Assembly: GCA_036732025.1 (NCBI GenBank)
Contig: DAINDE010000006.1
Coordinates: 1-64,000, forward strand
DNA length: 64,000 bases
Direction: 5' to 3'
DNA from: SSSZ01 sp036732025
GTDB taxonomy: Bacteria > Pseudomonadota > Gammaproteobacteria > Burkholderiales > Rhodocyclaceae
Positions 56,314 through 63,883 of the stretch are shown here, one piece after another. Below the pieces are notes generated by a model that was given only the letters and a program-made list of their open reading frames with translations, searched no databases and was not told where the DNA came from. Made by a program: the position numbers and the translations under genes. Each line of letters opens with the position of its first letter. Position 1 is the stretch's first letter.

Positions 56314-56883
56314 TCAATGCGCCAGGGGCCAGCGCCCCAGCGTCTCGTAGGCCGCGCCGGCCGCCGACAGGCGGGAGCGCAGCAGGACGAATTCGTGACA
56401 GGTCCATCGTACCGCGGGCAGGTCGGGCAGGGCCAGCGGGTTTTCCCGGACCTTGCGCACCAGGGTGACATGGGGGACGAAGGGCCGGCTGCCGCCATCC
56501 ACCCGGGCGCCGACGGCCTGGAGTTCGCCCACCAGGCGGCGGACCAGACCGGCAAGGGCCGGCTCGTTGCCGCTGCAGCCGGCCCACAGGATGCGATTGT
56601 GGCGCCAGTACCCGAGGCGGTCGAGGGTGAAGGCGAAGGCCGGTGCGACGACGCGGCCCGCCGCCTCGTTCAGGGCAGGCAGCCGGTCGAGGGGGACATC
56701 GCCGAGGAAGGCCAGGGTCAGGTGCTGGGTTTCCCGGCGGGTGGCGTTGCCGCCGAAGCGGGAGGCGCCCTCCCGGGCAACCCGGTCGAGTACGTCGAGG
56801 GCCGCATCATCCGGCCACAGGGCGAAGAACACCCGCGCCGCCTGCGGCCGGTTCGGTCCGTTCGGCCGGCCGTCAGGCCGCAT
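56314..56883 (-). CDS. thpR: RNA 2',3'-cyclic phosphodiesterase (2H/LigT family)
   Basis: The 189-residue enzyme has the two HxT motifs of the 2H superfamily: HLTLAFLG (about 47-54) and HVTLVRKV (about 138-145). It hydrolyses 2',3'-cyclic phosphates at RNA ends. The start at 56883 (MRPDGRPN) follows from the family length and overlaps the ispF stop by 11 bases. It is therefore part of the ispD-ispF-thpR series, with an 11-base overlap unlike the ATGA overlaps of the other genes. The open frame upstream to 57072 is not part of the gene. Confidence 0.88.
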   Translation of the reverse strand: MRPDGRPNGPNRPQAARVFFALWPDDAALDVLDRVAREGASRFGGNATRRETQHLTLAFLGDVPLDRLPALNEAAGRVVAPAFAFTLDRLGYWRHNRILWAGCSGNEPALAGLVRRLVGELQAVGARVDGGSRPFVPHVTLVRKVRENPLALPDLPAVRWTCHEFVLLRSRLSAAGAAYETLGRWPLAH

Positions 56884-57355
56884 GCTCCACCAGCACCACC
56901 GCCTGGGCCTCGATGGCCTCGCCCCGGCCCAGGTAGCCCAGCTTCTCGTTGGTCTTGCCCTTGACGTTGACGCAGTCGGCGGCAATGCCCAGGTCGGCGG
57001 CGATGCAGGCCACCATGGCCGGCACGTGGGGGGCGAGTTTCGGCTGCTGGGCGATGACGGTGGCGTCCACATTCACCGGCCGCCATCCCTTCGCCGCCGC
57101 CAGGGCCACCGCCGCCCGCAGCAGGACGCGGCTGTCGGCGCCCCGGTAGCGGGGATCGGTATCGGGAAAATGGCGGCCGATGTCGCCCAGGGCGCAGGCG
57201 CCGAGGATGGCGTCGGTGATGGCGTGCAGCAGGGCGTCCGCGTCGGAATGGCCGAGGAGGCCCTTGTCATGGGGGATGGCCACCCCGCCCAGGATCAGCT
57301 TCCTGCCCGCCACCAGTTGATGGACGTCGTAACCCTGCCCCACGCGCAGTTTCAT
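56873..57355 (-). CDS. ispF: 2-C-methyl-D-erythritol 2,4-cyclodiphosphate synthase
   Basis: This 160-residue MEP-pathway enzyme converts CDP-ME 2-phosphate to MEcPP. The zinc ligands are in RVGQGYDVHQL (Asp9, His11) and LLGHSDADALLHAI (His at about 43). The conserved DADALLHAITDAILGA, DIGRHFPDTD and KGKTNEKLGYLGRGEAIEAQAVVLV segments are complete. It overlaps ispD by ATGA at its start. The two enzymes are often neighbours or fused, and here they are separate genes on one transcript. Confidence 0.96.
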   Translation of the reverse strand: MKLRVGQGYDVHQLVAGRKLILGGVAIPHDKGLLGHSDADALLHAITDAILGACALGDIGRHFPDTDPRYRGADSRVLLRAAVALAAAKGWRPVNVDATVIAQQPKLAPHVPAMVACIAADLGIAADCVNVKGKTNEKLGYLGRGEAIEAQAVVLVEHAA

Positions 57356-58038
57356 CGTTGCCCCCGCAGAATCCATTCGGCCACGCCCAGGTCGGCCGGA
57401 TAGGTGACTTTCAGATTGGTGGTGGCGCTCTTCACCAGCTTCGGCCGCAGCCCCAGGGCCTCGATGGCGCCGGCCTCGTCGGTGACGTCGGGAAAGCGGG
57501 CCAGGGCTTCCCGCAGCACGCCGTAGCGGAACATCTGGGGAGTCTGGGCCTGCCACAGGCCGTCCCGGGGTTCGGTGCCGGCGACCCGCCGGGCGCCGTC
57601 GGCCCGCTTCAGGGTGTCGGCCACCGGCACGGCCAGGAGTCCGCCCACCGCGTCATCGGCCAGTTCGCCCACCAGGGCAGCCAGGAGGGGTTGGCTGATG
57701 CAGGGCCGGGCGGCGTCGTGCACCAGGACCCAATCGTCGTCGGCCGCCGCCATGGCCGCCGCCTGCAGGCCGTTGGCGACGCTGGCGGCCCGGCTGGCAC
57801 CGCCGCAGCGGACCGTTTCCAGCTTGGGGCCAAGTTCGCTCCAGTCGTAGCGGCGCCACCAGTCGTCCCCGGGCGAGAGCACCACCCACACCCGATCGAT
57901 GGCGGGGCAGGCGCAGAGGGCGGCCAGGGTGTGGTAGAGAAGCGGCCGGCCGAGGAGCGGCAGGTACTGCTTGGGCTTCTCGGCGCCGAAGCGGGAACCG
58001 CTGCCGGCGGCGGGGACGATTGCGAAATGGCGTGGCAT
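57352..58038 (-). CDS. ispD: 2-C-methyl-D-erythritol 4-phosphate cytidylyltransferase
   Basis: This 228-residue enzyme makes CDP-ME from MEP and CTP. The N-terminal nucleotide-binding motif is VPAAGSGSRFGAEKPKQYLPLLGRPLLYHTL, with LVHDAARPCIS and the C-terminal TDEAGAIEALG all typical. It begins at the ATG in a 42-base gap shared with the divergent MgtC-like gene, and overlaps the ispF start codon (ATGA). Full length. Confidence 0.96.
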   Translation of the reverse strand: MPRHFAIVPAAGSGSRFGAEKPKQYLPLLGRPLLYHTLAALCACPAIDRVWVVLSPGDDWWRRYDWSELGPKLETVRCGGASRAASVANGLQAAAMAAADDDWVLVHDAARPCISQPLLAALVGELADDAVGGLLAVPVADTLKRADGARRVAGTEPRDGLWQAQTPQMFRYGVLREALARFPDVTDEAGAIEALGLRPKLVKSATTNLKVTYPADLGVAEWILRGQR

Positions 58039-58080
58039 GGCTTAATTTTAAAGCAGAACCGCACAAACACAGGATTTGCG

Positions 58081-59337
58081 ATGACCTTCGTCGTTCCCGA
58101 GCTGGCCGGTCCGGTCCAGGCTTTCGCCACCGCCCTCGGCATCGGGCTTCTCGTCGGCCTGGAACGGGAGCGGCGTCCGGATTCGGCGGCGGGGTTGCGC
58201 ACCTTCGCCCTGGTGGCCATGCTCGGCTGCCTGTTCGCCCTGTTGAGCGAAAAGACGGGGAGTTCCTGGCTGCTGGCAGTCGGCCTGGTGGTCATCGCCG
58301 CCGCCATGGTGGCCTCCAACTTCTCGGCTGTCCAGGAAGAACAGTACCGGGGCTTCACTTCGGAGGCGGCCGTCATCGTCTGCTACGGCCTGGGCGCCGC
58401 CGTCTGGTACGGCTACGACACCCTGGCGGTGATGCTGGCCATCACCACCACCATCCTCCTCTATTTCAAGGCCCAGCTCCGCCACATCAGCGACAGCCTG
58501 ACGCCCCGGGACCTCAACTCCATCCTGCAGTTCGCCGTCCTCTCCCTGGTGGTGCTGCCCATCCTTCCCAACCAGGACTACGGCCCCTATCAGGCCTTCA
58601 ATCCACGCCAGGTGTGGTGGATGGTGGTGCTCATCTCCGGGCTGGCCCTGGCCGGCTACATGGCCCTGCGCATCATCGGCGCCCGCCACGGCGCGGCGGT
58701 GCTCGGCATCTTCGGCGGCCTGGCCTCGAGCACCGCCACCACCATGATGTTTTCCCGCCATGCCGCCGAGCACGCCGACCTCATCCGCATGTCGGCCATC
58801 GTCATCCTCATCGCCAACCTGATGGTGATGCTGCGCATCGGCGTCGTCGCCGCCGTCGTCGCGCCCCAGCTCCTGGTGCCCATGGCGACAGTGCTGGCCT
58901 GCGGCATCCTGCCCGGCCTCGCCGTCACCGTCCTCGGCTGGCGCGCCCTGGCCGGGGCCGGGGAGCTGCCCATGCCGGAAGTCTCCAACCCGACCGAGTT
59001 GAAGACCGCCCTCTCCTTCGGGCTGCTCTACGGTGTCGTACTCCTCGCTTCCGCCTGGCTGCAGGATGCCGCCGGCAGCGGCGGCCTCTTCGCGGTGGCG
59101 CTCGCTTCCGGCCTCACCGACGCCGACGCCTCGGTCCTTTCCTCCCTGCGCCTCTTCAACCTGGAAAAGGTCGCCGCGGCACCGGCGGTCATCGCCGTCA
59201 CCCTCGCCCTGGGCGCCAACCTGCTGTTCAAGATCGGCCTGGTACTGAGCATCGGTGGCAGCGCCCTGACCCGCCATGCCTTGCCCGGCCTGGTGGTCAT
59301 CGGCCTGGGCCTGGGCGCCGGCCTGCTGTTCATCTGA
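58081..59337 (+). CDS. MgtC/SapB-type membrane protein with DUF4010
   Basis: This 418-residue protein has an N-terminal MgtC-like domain (FATALGIGLLVGLERERRPDSAAGLRTFALVAMLGCLFALLSEKTG) with five membrane helices. A C-terminal DUF4010 domain of about eight helices follows (GARHGAAVLGIFGGLASSTATTMMFSRHA and LTDADASVLSSLRLFNL). The MgtC part is associated with ion homeostasis or ATP control in other bacteria; the C-terminal half is uncharacterised. The start at 58081 is the first ATG of the family N-terminus; the earlier open frame overlaps ispD in antisense. It is separated from the MEMO gene by 10 bases and so may be co-transcribed with the AmmeMemoRadiSam genes. Confidence 0.85.
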   Translation: MTFVVPELAGPVQAFATALGIGLLVGLERERRPDSAAGLRTFALVAMLGCLFALLSEKTGSSWLLAVGLVVIAAAMVASNFSAVQEEQYRGFTSEAAVIVCYGLGAAVWYGYDTLAVMLAITTTILLYFKAQLRHISDSLTPRDLNSILQFAVLSLVVLPILPNQDYGPYQAFNPRQVWWMVVLISGLALAGYMALRIIGARHGAAVLGIFGGLASSTATTMMFSRHAAEHADLIRMSAIVILIANLMVMLRIGVVAAVVAPQLLVPMATVLACGILPGLAVTVLGWRALAGAGELPMPEVSNPTELKTALSFGLLYGVVLLASAWLQDAAGSGGLFAVALASGLTDADASVLSSLRLFNLEKVAAAPAVIAVTLALGANLLFKIGLVLSIGGSALTRHALPGLVVIGLGLGAGLLFI

Positions 59338-59347
59338 GGAGTCGATC

Positions 59348-60157
59348 ATGGCTCATGCCGTCCGTCCCCCCGCCGTCGCCGGCGCCTTCTATCCCGGCGA
59401 CGCCCGTATCCTAGCCGCCGACCTGCGGCAGATGCTCGCCGACGTCCCTCCTGCCCCCGGCCGCCAGCCCAAGGCCGTCATCGCCCCCCACGCCGGCTAC
59501 ATCTATTCCGGCCCGACGGCGGCAGCGGTCTATGCCCGCCTGGCGCCGTGGAAGGACGTGGTCACCCGCGTCATCCTCCTCGGCCCCACCCACCGGGTGC
59601 CGGTGCGGGGCCTGGCGGCGCCCGCCGCCGACGCCTTCGCCACCCCCCTCGGCACCGTGGCCATCGACCGGGCCGCCCTGGCCTCCCTTGCCGACCTGCC
59701 CCAGGTGGTGGTGAGCGATGCCGCCCACGCCCCCGAACACTCCCTGGAAGTGCATCTGCCCTTCCTGCAGGCCGTCCTCGGCGATTTCACCCTGGTCCCC
59801 CTGGCGGTGGGCCATGCGCCGGCCACGGCCGTGGCCGAGGTGCTGGAGCGCCTGTGGGGCGGGCCGGAGACGCTCGTCGTGATCAGCTCCGACCTCTCGC
59901 ACTTCCTCCCCTACGCCGCCGCCCGGGAGGTGGACGACGCCACCTGCCGGCGCATCCTGCATCTGGACACCGACATCGCGCCCGACGAAGCCTGTGGCGC
60001 CTATCCCATAAACGGCCTCCTGCTGGCCGCCCGCCGCCACGGCCTGCGCCCCCTGCTGGTGGACCATTGCAACTCCGGCGACACCGCCGGCGACAAGTCC
60101 CGGGTGGTGGGTTACGGCGCCTTCGCCTTCTACGAGCCGGAGGCCGGCCATGGCTGA
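59348..60157 (+). CDS. amrB: AmmeMemoRadiSam system protein B (MEMO1 family)
   Basis: The 269-residue MEMO1-family protein has the expected APHAGYIYSGPTAAAVYA, LLGPTHRVPV, EHSLEVHLPFLQ, SSDLSHF and a C-terminal DHCNSGDTAGDKSRVVGYGAFAF. The His and Cys positions that form the putative metal or redox site of MEMO relatives are present (HAGY, THR, EHS, LSH, CNSGD). The bacterial function is not established. It overlaps the AMMECR1 gene by eight bases and belongs to a three-gene set with it and the radical SAM enzyme. Confidence 0.92.
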   Translation: MAHAVRPPAVAGAFYPGDARILAADLRQMLADVPPAPGRQPKAVIAPHAGYIYSGPTAAAVYARLAPWKDVVTRVILLGPTHRVPVRGLAAPAADAFATPLGTVAIDRAALASLADLPQVVVSDAAHAPEHSLEVHLPFLQAVLGDFTLVPLAVGHAPATAVAEVLERLWGGPETLVVISSDLSHFLPYAAAREVDDATCRRILHLDTDIAPDEACGAYPINGLLLAARRHGLRPLLVDHCNSGDTAGDKSRVVGYGAFAFYEPEAGHG

Positions 60158-60698
60158 CCTCGGCGCGACGCTCCTCCGGCTGGCCCGCAACGCCATCGCC
60201 GCCCGTTTCGGCGCAGCCCGGGCCGCCGTCGACGATATGCCGGAACTGCGTCGGCCCGGGGCGACCTTCGTCACCCTCACCCAAGGCGGCGAGCTGCGCG
60301 GCTGCATCGGCAGCCTGGAAGCCCACCAGCCCCTCATCGACGATGTCCAGGACAACGCCTGCAGCGCCGCCTTCCGCGACCCGCGCTTCGCTCCGTTGCG
60401 GGAGGACGAACTGGCCCGGACCCGGGTCGAGGTATCGCTGCTGACGGCGCCGCAGTCCTTCCCGGTGGAGGACGAGGCCGATGCCCGCGCCCGCCTGCGC
60501 CCAGGCGTCGACGGCGTCATCTTCAGCGCCCGGGGCCGCCGGGCCACCTTTCTGCCCCAGGTGTGGGAGCAACTGCCCGACCCCGGCCAGTTCCTCGCCC
60601 GCCTGCGGCAGAAGGCCGGCCTGCCGGCGGACTACTGGGGACCCGATGTACGTCTGGAAACCTATCAGGTACGGAAATGGAAGGAGGAACCGCCATGA
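60150..60698 (+). CDS. amrA: AmmeMemoRadiSam system protein A (AMMECR1 family)
   Basis: This 182-residue AMMECR1-domain protein has the hallmark LRGCIGSLEAHQPLIDDV segment, DPRFAPL, VEVSLLTAPQ and GVDGVIFSARGRRATFLPQVWEQLPDP, all conserved. The domain's activity is unknown; human AMMECR1 is linked to disease, but bacterial members usually sit beside MEMO and radical SAM genes as here. The start overlaps the preceding gene by eight bases, and the stop overlaps amrS as ATGA, a strong sign of coordinated synthesis. Confidence 0.93.
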   Translation: MADLGATLLRLARNAIAARFGAARAAVDDMPELRRPGATFVTLTQGGELRGCIGSLEAHQPLIDDVQDNACSAAFRDPRFAPLREDELARTRVEVSLLTAPQSFPVEDEADARARLRPGVDGVIFSARGRRATFLPQVWEQLPDPGQFLARLRQKAGLPADYWGPDVRLETYQVRKWKEEPP

Positions 60699-61789
60699 AC
60701 GTCCCGGAAACCAGCCACCCCGGCCGCTGGTGGCATGCGTTGGACGGTGGTCGCATCCAATGCGACCTCTGCCCCCGCGATTGCAAGCTGCACGAAGGCC
60801 AGCGCGGCGCCTGCTTCGTGCGCAAGATGGAGAACGGCGCCATGGTGCTCACCACCTACGGCCGTTCCTCCGGCTTCTGCATCGACCCCGTGGAGAAGAA
60901 GCCCCTCAACCACTTCTACCCGGGCTCCAGCATCCTTTCCTTCGGCACCGCCGGCTGCAACCTGGCCTGCAAGTTCTGCCAGAACTGGGACATTTCCAAG
61001 TCCAAGGACATGGACCGCCTCATGGACGCCGCCTCCCCCGCCGCCATCGCCGCCGCCGCCCGCCGCCACGGGGCGGACTCGGTGGCCTACACTTACAACG
61101 ACCCGGTGATCTTCGCCGAATACGCCATCGACACGGCGCTCGCCTGCCGCGAACAGGGCATCCGCAACGTGGCGGTCACTGCCGGCTACATCCACGCCGA
61201 ACCGGCCCGGGAGTTCTTCGCCGTCATGGATGCCGCCAACGTGGACCTCAAGGCCTTCACCGACGAGTTCTACTGGAAGCTCTGCGTCGGCCACCTGCAG
61301 CCGGTCCTCGACACCCTGGCCTACATCCACCACGAAACCGGCTGCTGGCTGGAGATCACCACCCTTCTCATCCCCGGCCACAACGATTCGCCGGCCGAGA
61401 TCAAGGAACTTGCCGACTGGATGATGAAAGAACTGGGGCCGGAGGTGCCGCTCCATTTCACCGCCTTCCACCCGGACTGGAAGATGGCGGACCTGCCCCC
61501 GACGCCTCCCGCCACCCTCACCCGGGCCCGCAGGATCGCCCTCGATGCCGGCCTGCACTACGTCTATACCGGCAATGTCCATGACGCCGAGGGCGGCACC
61601 ACCTTCTGCCCGGCCTGCCACGCCGCCCTCATCGTGCGCGACTGGTACGACATCCGCCGCTACGAACTGACGGCGGAAGGCCGCTGCCCCCACTGCCAGG
61701 CCGCCGTCGCCGGCCGCTTCGGCAAGGAACTTGGCCGCGGCGGGCGGGCCTTCGGACCGCGCCGTGTTCCGGTACACTTGGGCGCATGA
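60695..61789 (+). CDS. amrS: AmmeMemoRadiSam system radical SAM enzyme
   Basis: This 364-residue radical SAM enzyme is related to pyruvate formate-lyase-activating enzymes. An extra N-terminal Cys set (CDLCPRDCKLHEGQRGACFV) precedes the cluster motif CNLACKFCQNW (CxxxCxxC). YTYNDPVIFAEYA, VDLKAFTDEFYWKLC and a C-terminal CPACHAALIVRDW/CPHCQ zinc-like region follow. It probably acts together with the AMMECR1 and MEMO proteins in an unknown modification. It starts in an ATGA overlap and ends overlapping the next gene (ATGA), so four genes are coupled. Confidence 0.94.
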   Translation: MNVPETSHPGRWWHALDGGRIQCDLCPRDCKLHEGQRGACFVRKMENGAMVLTTYGRSSGFCIDPVEKKPLNHFYPGSSILSFGTAGCNLACKFCQNWDISKSKDMDRLMDAASPAAIAAAARRHGADSVAYTYNDPVIFAEYAIDTALACREQGIRNVAVTAGYIHAEPAREFFAVMDAANVDLKAFTDEFYWKLCVGHLQPVLDTLAYIHHETGCWLEITTLLIPGHNDSPAEIKELADWMMKELGPEVPLHFTAFHPDWKMADLPPTPPATLTRARRIALDAGLHYVYTGNVHDAEGGTTFCPACHAALIVRDWYDIRRYELTAEGRCPHCQAAVAGRFGKELGRGGRAFGPRRVPVHLGA

Positions 61790-62391
61790 GACGCGCCCTG
61801 ACCCTGGCGACACACCACGGGCCCCTGCCCTGCACTCTGGCCGTTCCCGAGGCCCCGGCGGGTGTCGTCCTGCTGGCCGAAGTTCCCGGCGACCCGCGCC
61901 GCGGCCTCCTGGAAGAAACCCTGCTGCACCGGGGGCTGGCGGTGCTCGCCCCGGTACTCCTGTCCCCCCGGGAACAACATTTCCCCGACAGGGTGCATAA
62001 CGTCCCCCTCCTGACGGAACGCATCCTGCATGCCCTGGAATTCGCAGACCGGGACGGCGATACCGCCGGCTTGCCGGCGGGGCTCTACGCCACCGCCCCC
62101 CTGGCGCCGGCCGCCATCCGCGCCGCCGCCCGGCGGGACGCCCTGGTGGCTGCCGTCGCCTGCCACGGCGGCATCATCGACCTGGCCGGGCTGCAATACC
62201 TGGAGCTGCTGACGGCGCCGCTGCTGATGGTCTTTGCCGCCGACGACGAGCACGGCCCGGCCACCTTCCGGCGCGCCGCGCCCCACCTGGGCGGCCCCTG
62301 GGAAACCCTCACCCTCGCAGCCGGCGGCAGCGATGCCGCGGCCGTCGTCGACTGGCTGGCCAGCCGGGTCGCGGCCCGTCCGCGCCGCTGA
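61786..62391 (+). CDS. Dienelactone-hydrolase-like protein lacking the nucleophile motif
   Basis: The 201-residue protein has the overall alpha/beta hydrolase pattern (GVVLLAEVPGDPRRGLLEETLLHRGLAVLAP, AVACHGGIIDLAGL and LLMVFAADDEHGPAT). Where an active relative has a GxSxG elbow, this sequence reads GLYATAPLAPAA, without a Ser or Cys nucleophile, and no catalytic His is obvious near the C-terminus. It may be a pseudoenzyme with a binding role. It overlaps amrS by four bases (ATGA), so it is translated with the AmmeMemoRadiSam set. Its C-terminus ends in VAARPRR, just before the convergent MTIP gene. Confidence 0.75.
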   Translation: MRRALTLATHHGPLPCTLAVPEAPAGVVLLAEVPGDPRRGLLEETLLHRGLAVLAPVLLSPREQHFPDRVHNVPLLTERILHALEFADRDGDTAGLPAGLYATAPLAPAAIRAAARRDALVAAVACHGGIIDLAGLQYLELLTAPLLMVFAADDEHGPATFRRAAPHLGGPWETLTLAAGGSDAAAVVDWLASRVAARPRR

Positions 62392-62405
62392 CGGCTGTCA
62401 GGCCG

Positions 62406-63176
62406 TCAAACGGCCATGCCCATGGGCTGGACGTTGTCCTGGCTGCCCACCAGGCGCTCGATGATGGCCTTCACCCGCCCCATGGCCTCCTGCAGCACGT
62501 GCTCAAGGCTTTCGAAGTGGATGCCGGTGGCGCTGCTGCCACGGCCGGCGGCATGGTTGGCGACGACGTTGATGGCGGCGTAGGGCAGCCCCAGTTCCCG
62601 GGCCAGGGCGGCTTCCGGCATGCCGGTCATGCCCACCACGTCGGCACCGTCCCGCTCCAGGCGATTGATTTCCGCCGCCGTCTCCAGGCGGGGGCCCTGG
62701 GTGGCGGCATAGACGGCGTCGTCCTTGAGGGCCACGCCGACGGCCATGGCCGCCGCGGCGATGCGGGCGCGCAGGCCGGCGTCGTAGGGCTCGGTGAAAT
62801 CGATGTGGGTTACCGGCGTGGTGCCGCCGTCGAAGAAGGTCGATTTGCGGCCCCAGGTGTAGTCGAGGATCTGGCTGGGCAGGACGATGTCCCCCGGCTG
62901 TAGGTCGGCCCGGATGCCGCCGACGGAGGCGACGGAGATGACCCCGGTGGCCTGGTGGTGATGGATCGCCCACAGGTTGGCGCGGTAATTCACCACGTGG
63001 GGCGGAATGGTGTGCCCGTAGCCGTGCCGGGGCAGGAACATGGCCGGCCGCCCGGCGATCTCGCCGAAGACGATGGCGCCGGAAGGTTCGCCATAGGGGG
63101 TGCGCACCACCTCGCGGTGGGAAACGTCGAGGTTGGACAGGGTGGTGAGGCCGCTGCCGCCGATGATTGCCAACAT
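62406..63176 (-). CDS. S-methyl-5'-thioinosine phosphorylase (MTAP/PNP family)
   Basis: This 256-residue purine nucleoside phosphorylase-type enzyme begins MLAIIGGSGLTTL, has a LPRHGYGHTIPPHVVNYRANLWA segment, ASVGGI and TQGPRLETAAEI. The specificity-determining region GMTGMPEAALARELGLPYAAINVVANHAAG has Asn and Ala where MTA phosphorylases have Asp residues, as in the methylthioinosine phosphorylases of pseudomonads. It should release hypoxanthine and methylthioribose-1-phosphate. It begins two bases downstream of the methyltransferase stop and belongs to one operon with hpt; hypoxanthine could go straight to Hpt. Confidence 0.85.
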   Translation of the reverse strand: MLAIIGGSGLTTLSNLDVSHREVVRTPYGEPSGAIVFGEIAGRPAMFLPRHGYGHTIPPHVVNYRANLWAIHHHQATGVISVASVGGIRADLQPGDIVLPSQILDYTWGRKSTFFDGGTTPVTHIDFTEPYDAGLRARIAAAAMAVGVALKDDAVYAATQGPRLETAAEINRLERDGADVVGMTGMPEAALARELGLPYAAINVVANHAAGRGSSATGIHFESLEHVLQEAMGRVKAIIERLVGSQDNVQPMGMAV

Positions 63177-63178
63177 GA

Positions 63179-63883
63179 TCAGGAATTCCTTTCGGCCAGG
63201 AGGGAGGCCAGGACGGGGACGACGCTCTTCAGCGCCGGATGGGAGCGGCGCAGTTGTGCGAACTGGGCGCCGCCTTCTTCGAGTTTGCGGTAAAGGGCCT
63301 GGCGCCGCTCAGCGGCGAAAGGCAGCCCCTGGAAAGTCTTGCCGCCATGGTATTGGACCAGGGTATCGCGGCCGATATCCTTGGCCTGCCAGGGAATGGC
63401 CGTGCGGTCGACCAGATGCACGGCGCCCACGCCGGGCAGGGCTGCGGCCAGCTCCGCCACCGCCCGGTGGGCCTTTTCCCGGTAGGCGGCGACGGCCCGG
63501 CCGGCATCGGCCGAGGCGGCGCCGGTGACGTCGGCGGGGGCGCCCATGAGCCAGCAGACCACTGTCTCCGGGGCGAAGGCGGCGATGGCGGCCCGCAGTT
63601 CCGGCGTCGGATCGGCCACGTCGCCCAGGGCCAGGGTAGCCTCGGCGCCGGCGGGGAGCTTCTCCCGGGTGCGCTCCAGGCAGGCCGGCAGGGTGTCGAT
63701 GGCGAAAACCGCTTTGCCGGCATGCACCAGGGCGGCGGTGCCGAAGCCGACGCCGCAGCCGATTTCGAGCACCCGGCGGCCGGGCACCAGGGACGCCATC
63801 CAGTCGTAATCGCCCCGGCGGCTATAGGCCAGGCCTTCCGCCTCCCAGTAAGCGAGGAATTCGCCGCTGTCGGCGCCGCTCAC
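63179..63883 (-). CDS. Class I SAM-dependent methyltransferase
   Basis: This 234-residue Rossmann-fold methyltransferase has motif I VLEIGCGVGFGTAAL and a motif II-like VFAIDTLPACLERTRE. A central GAPADVTGAASADAGRAVAAYREKAHRAVAELAAAL region follows. The substrate cannot be determined. The start is GTG at 63883, overlapping the hpt stop (GTGA), and no ATG fits. It lies between hpt and the methylthioinosine phosphorylase, so a role in nucleotide or SAM-derived metabolite handling is possible but unproven. Confidence 0.82.
   Translation of the reverse strand: MSGADSGEFLAYWEAEGLAYSRRGDYDWMASLVPGRRVLEIGCGVGFGTAALVHAGKAVFAIDTLPACLERTREKLPAGAEATLALGDVADPTPELRAAIAAFAPETVVCWLMGAPADVTGAASADAGRAVAAYREKAHRAVAELAAALPGVGAVHLVDRTAIPWQAKDIGRDTLVQYHGGKTFQGLPFAAERRQALYRKLEEGGAQFAQLRRSHPALKSVVPVLASLLAERNS

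Noticed and set aside
57358..58080. Long N-terminal extension of the MgtC-like protein
   Set aside because: It is antisense to ispD; the membrane protein family begins at the ATG at 58081.
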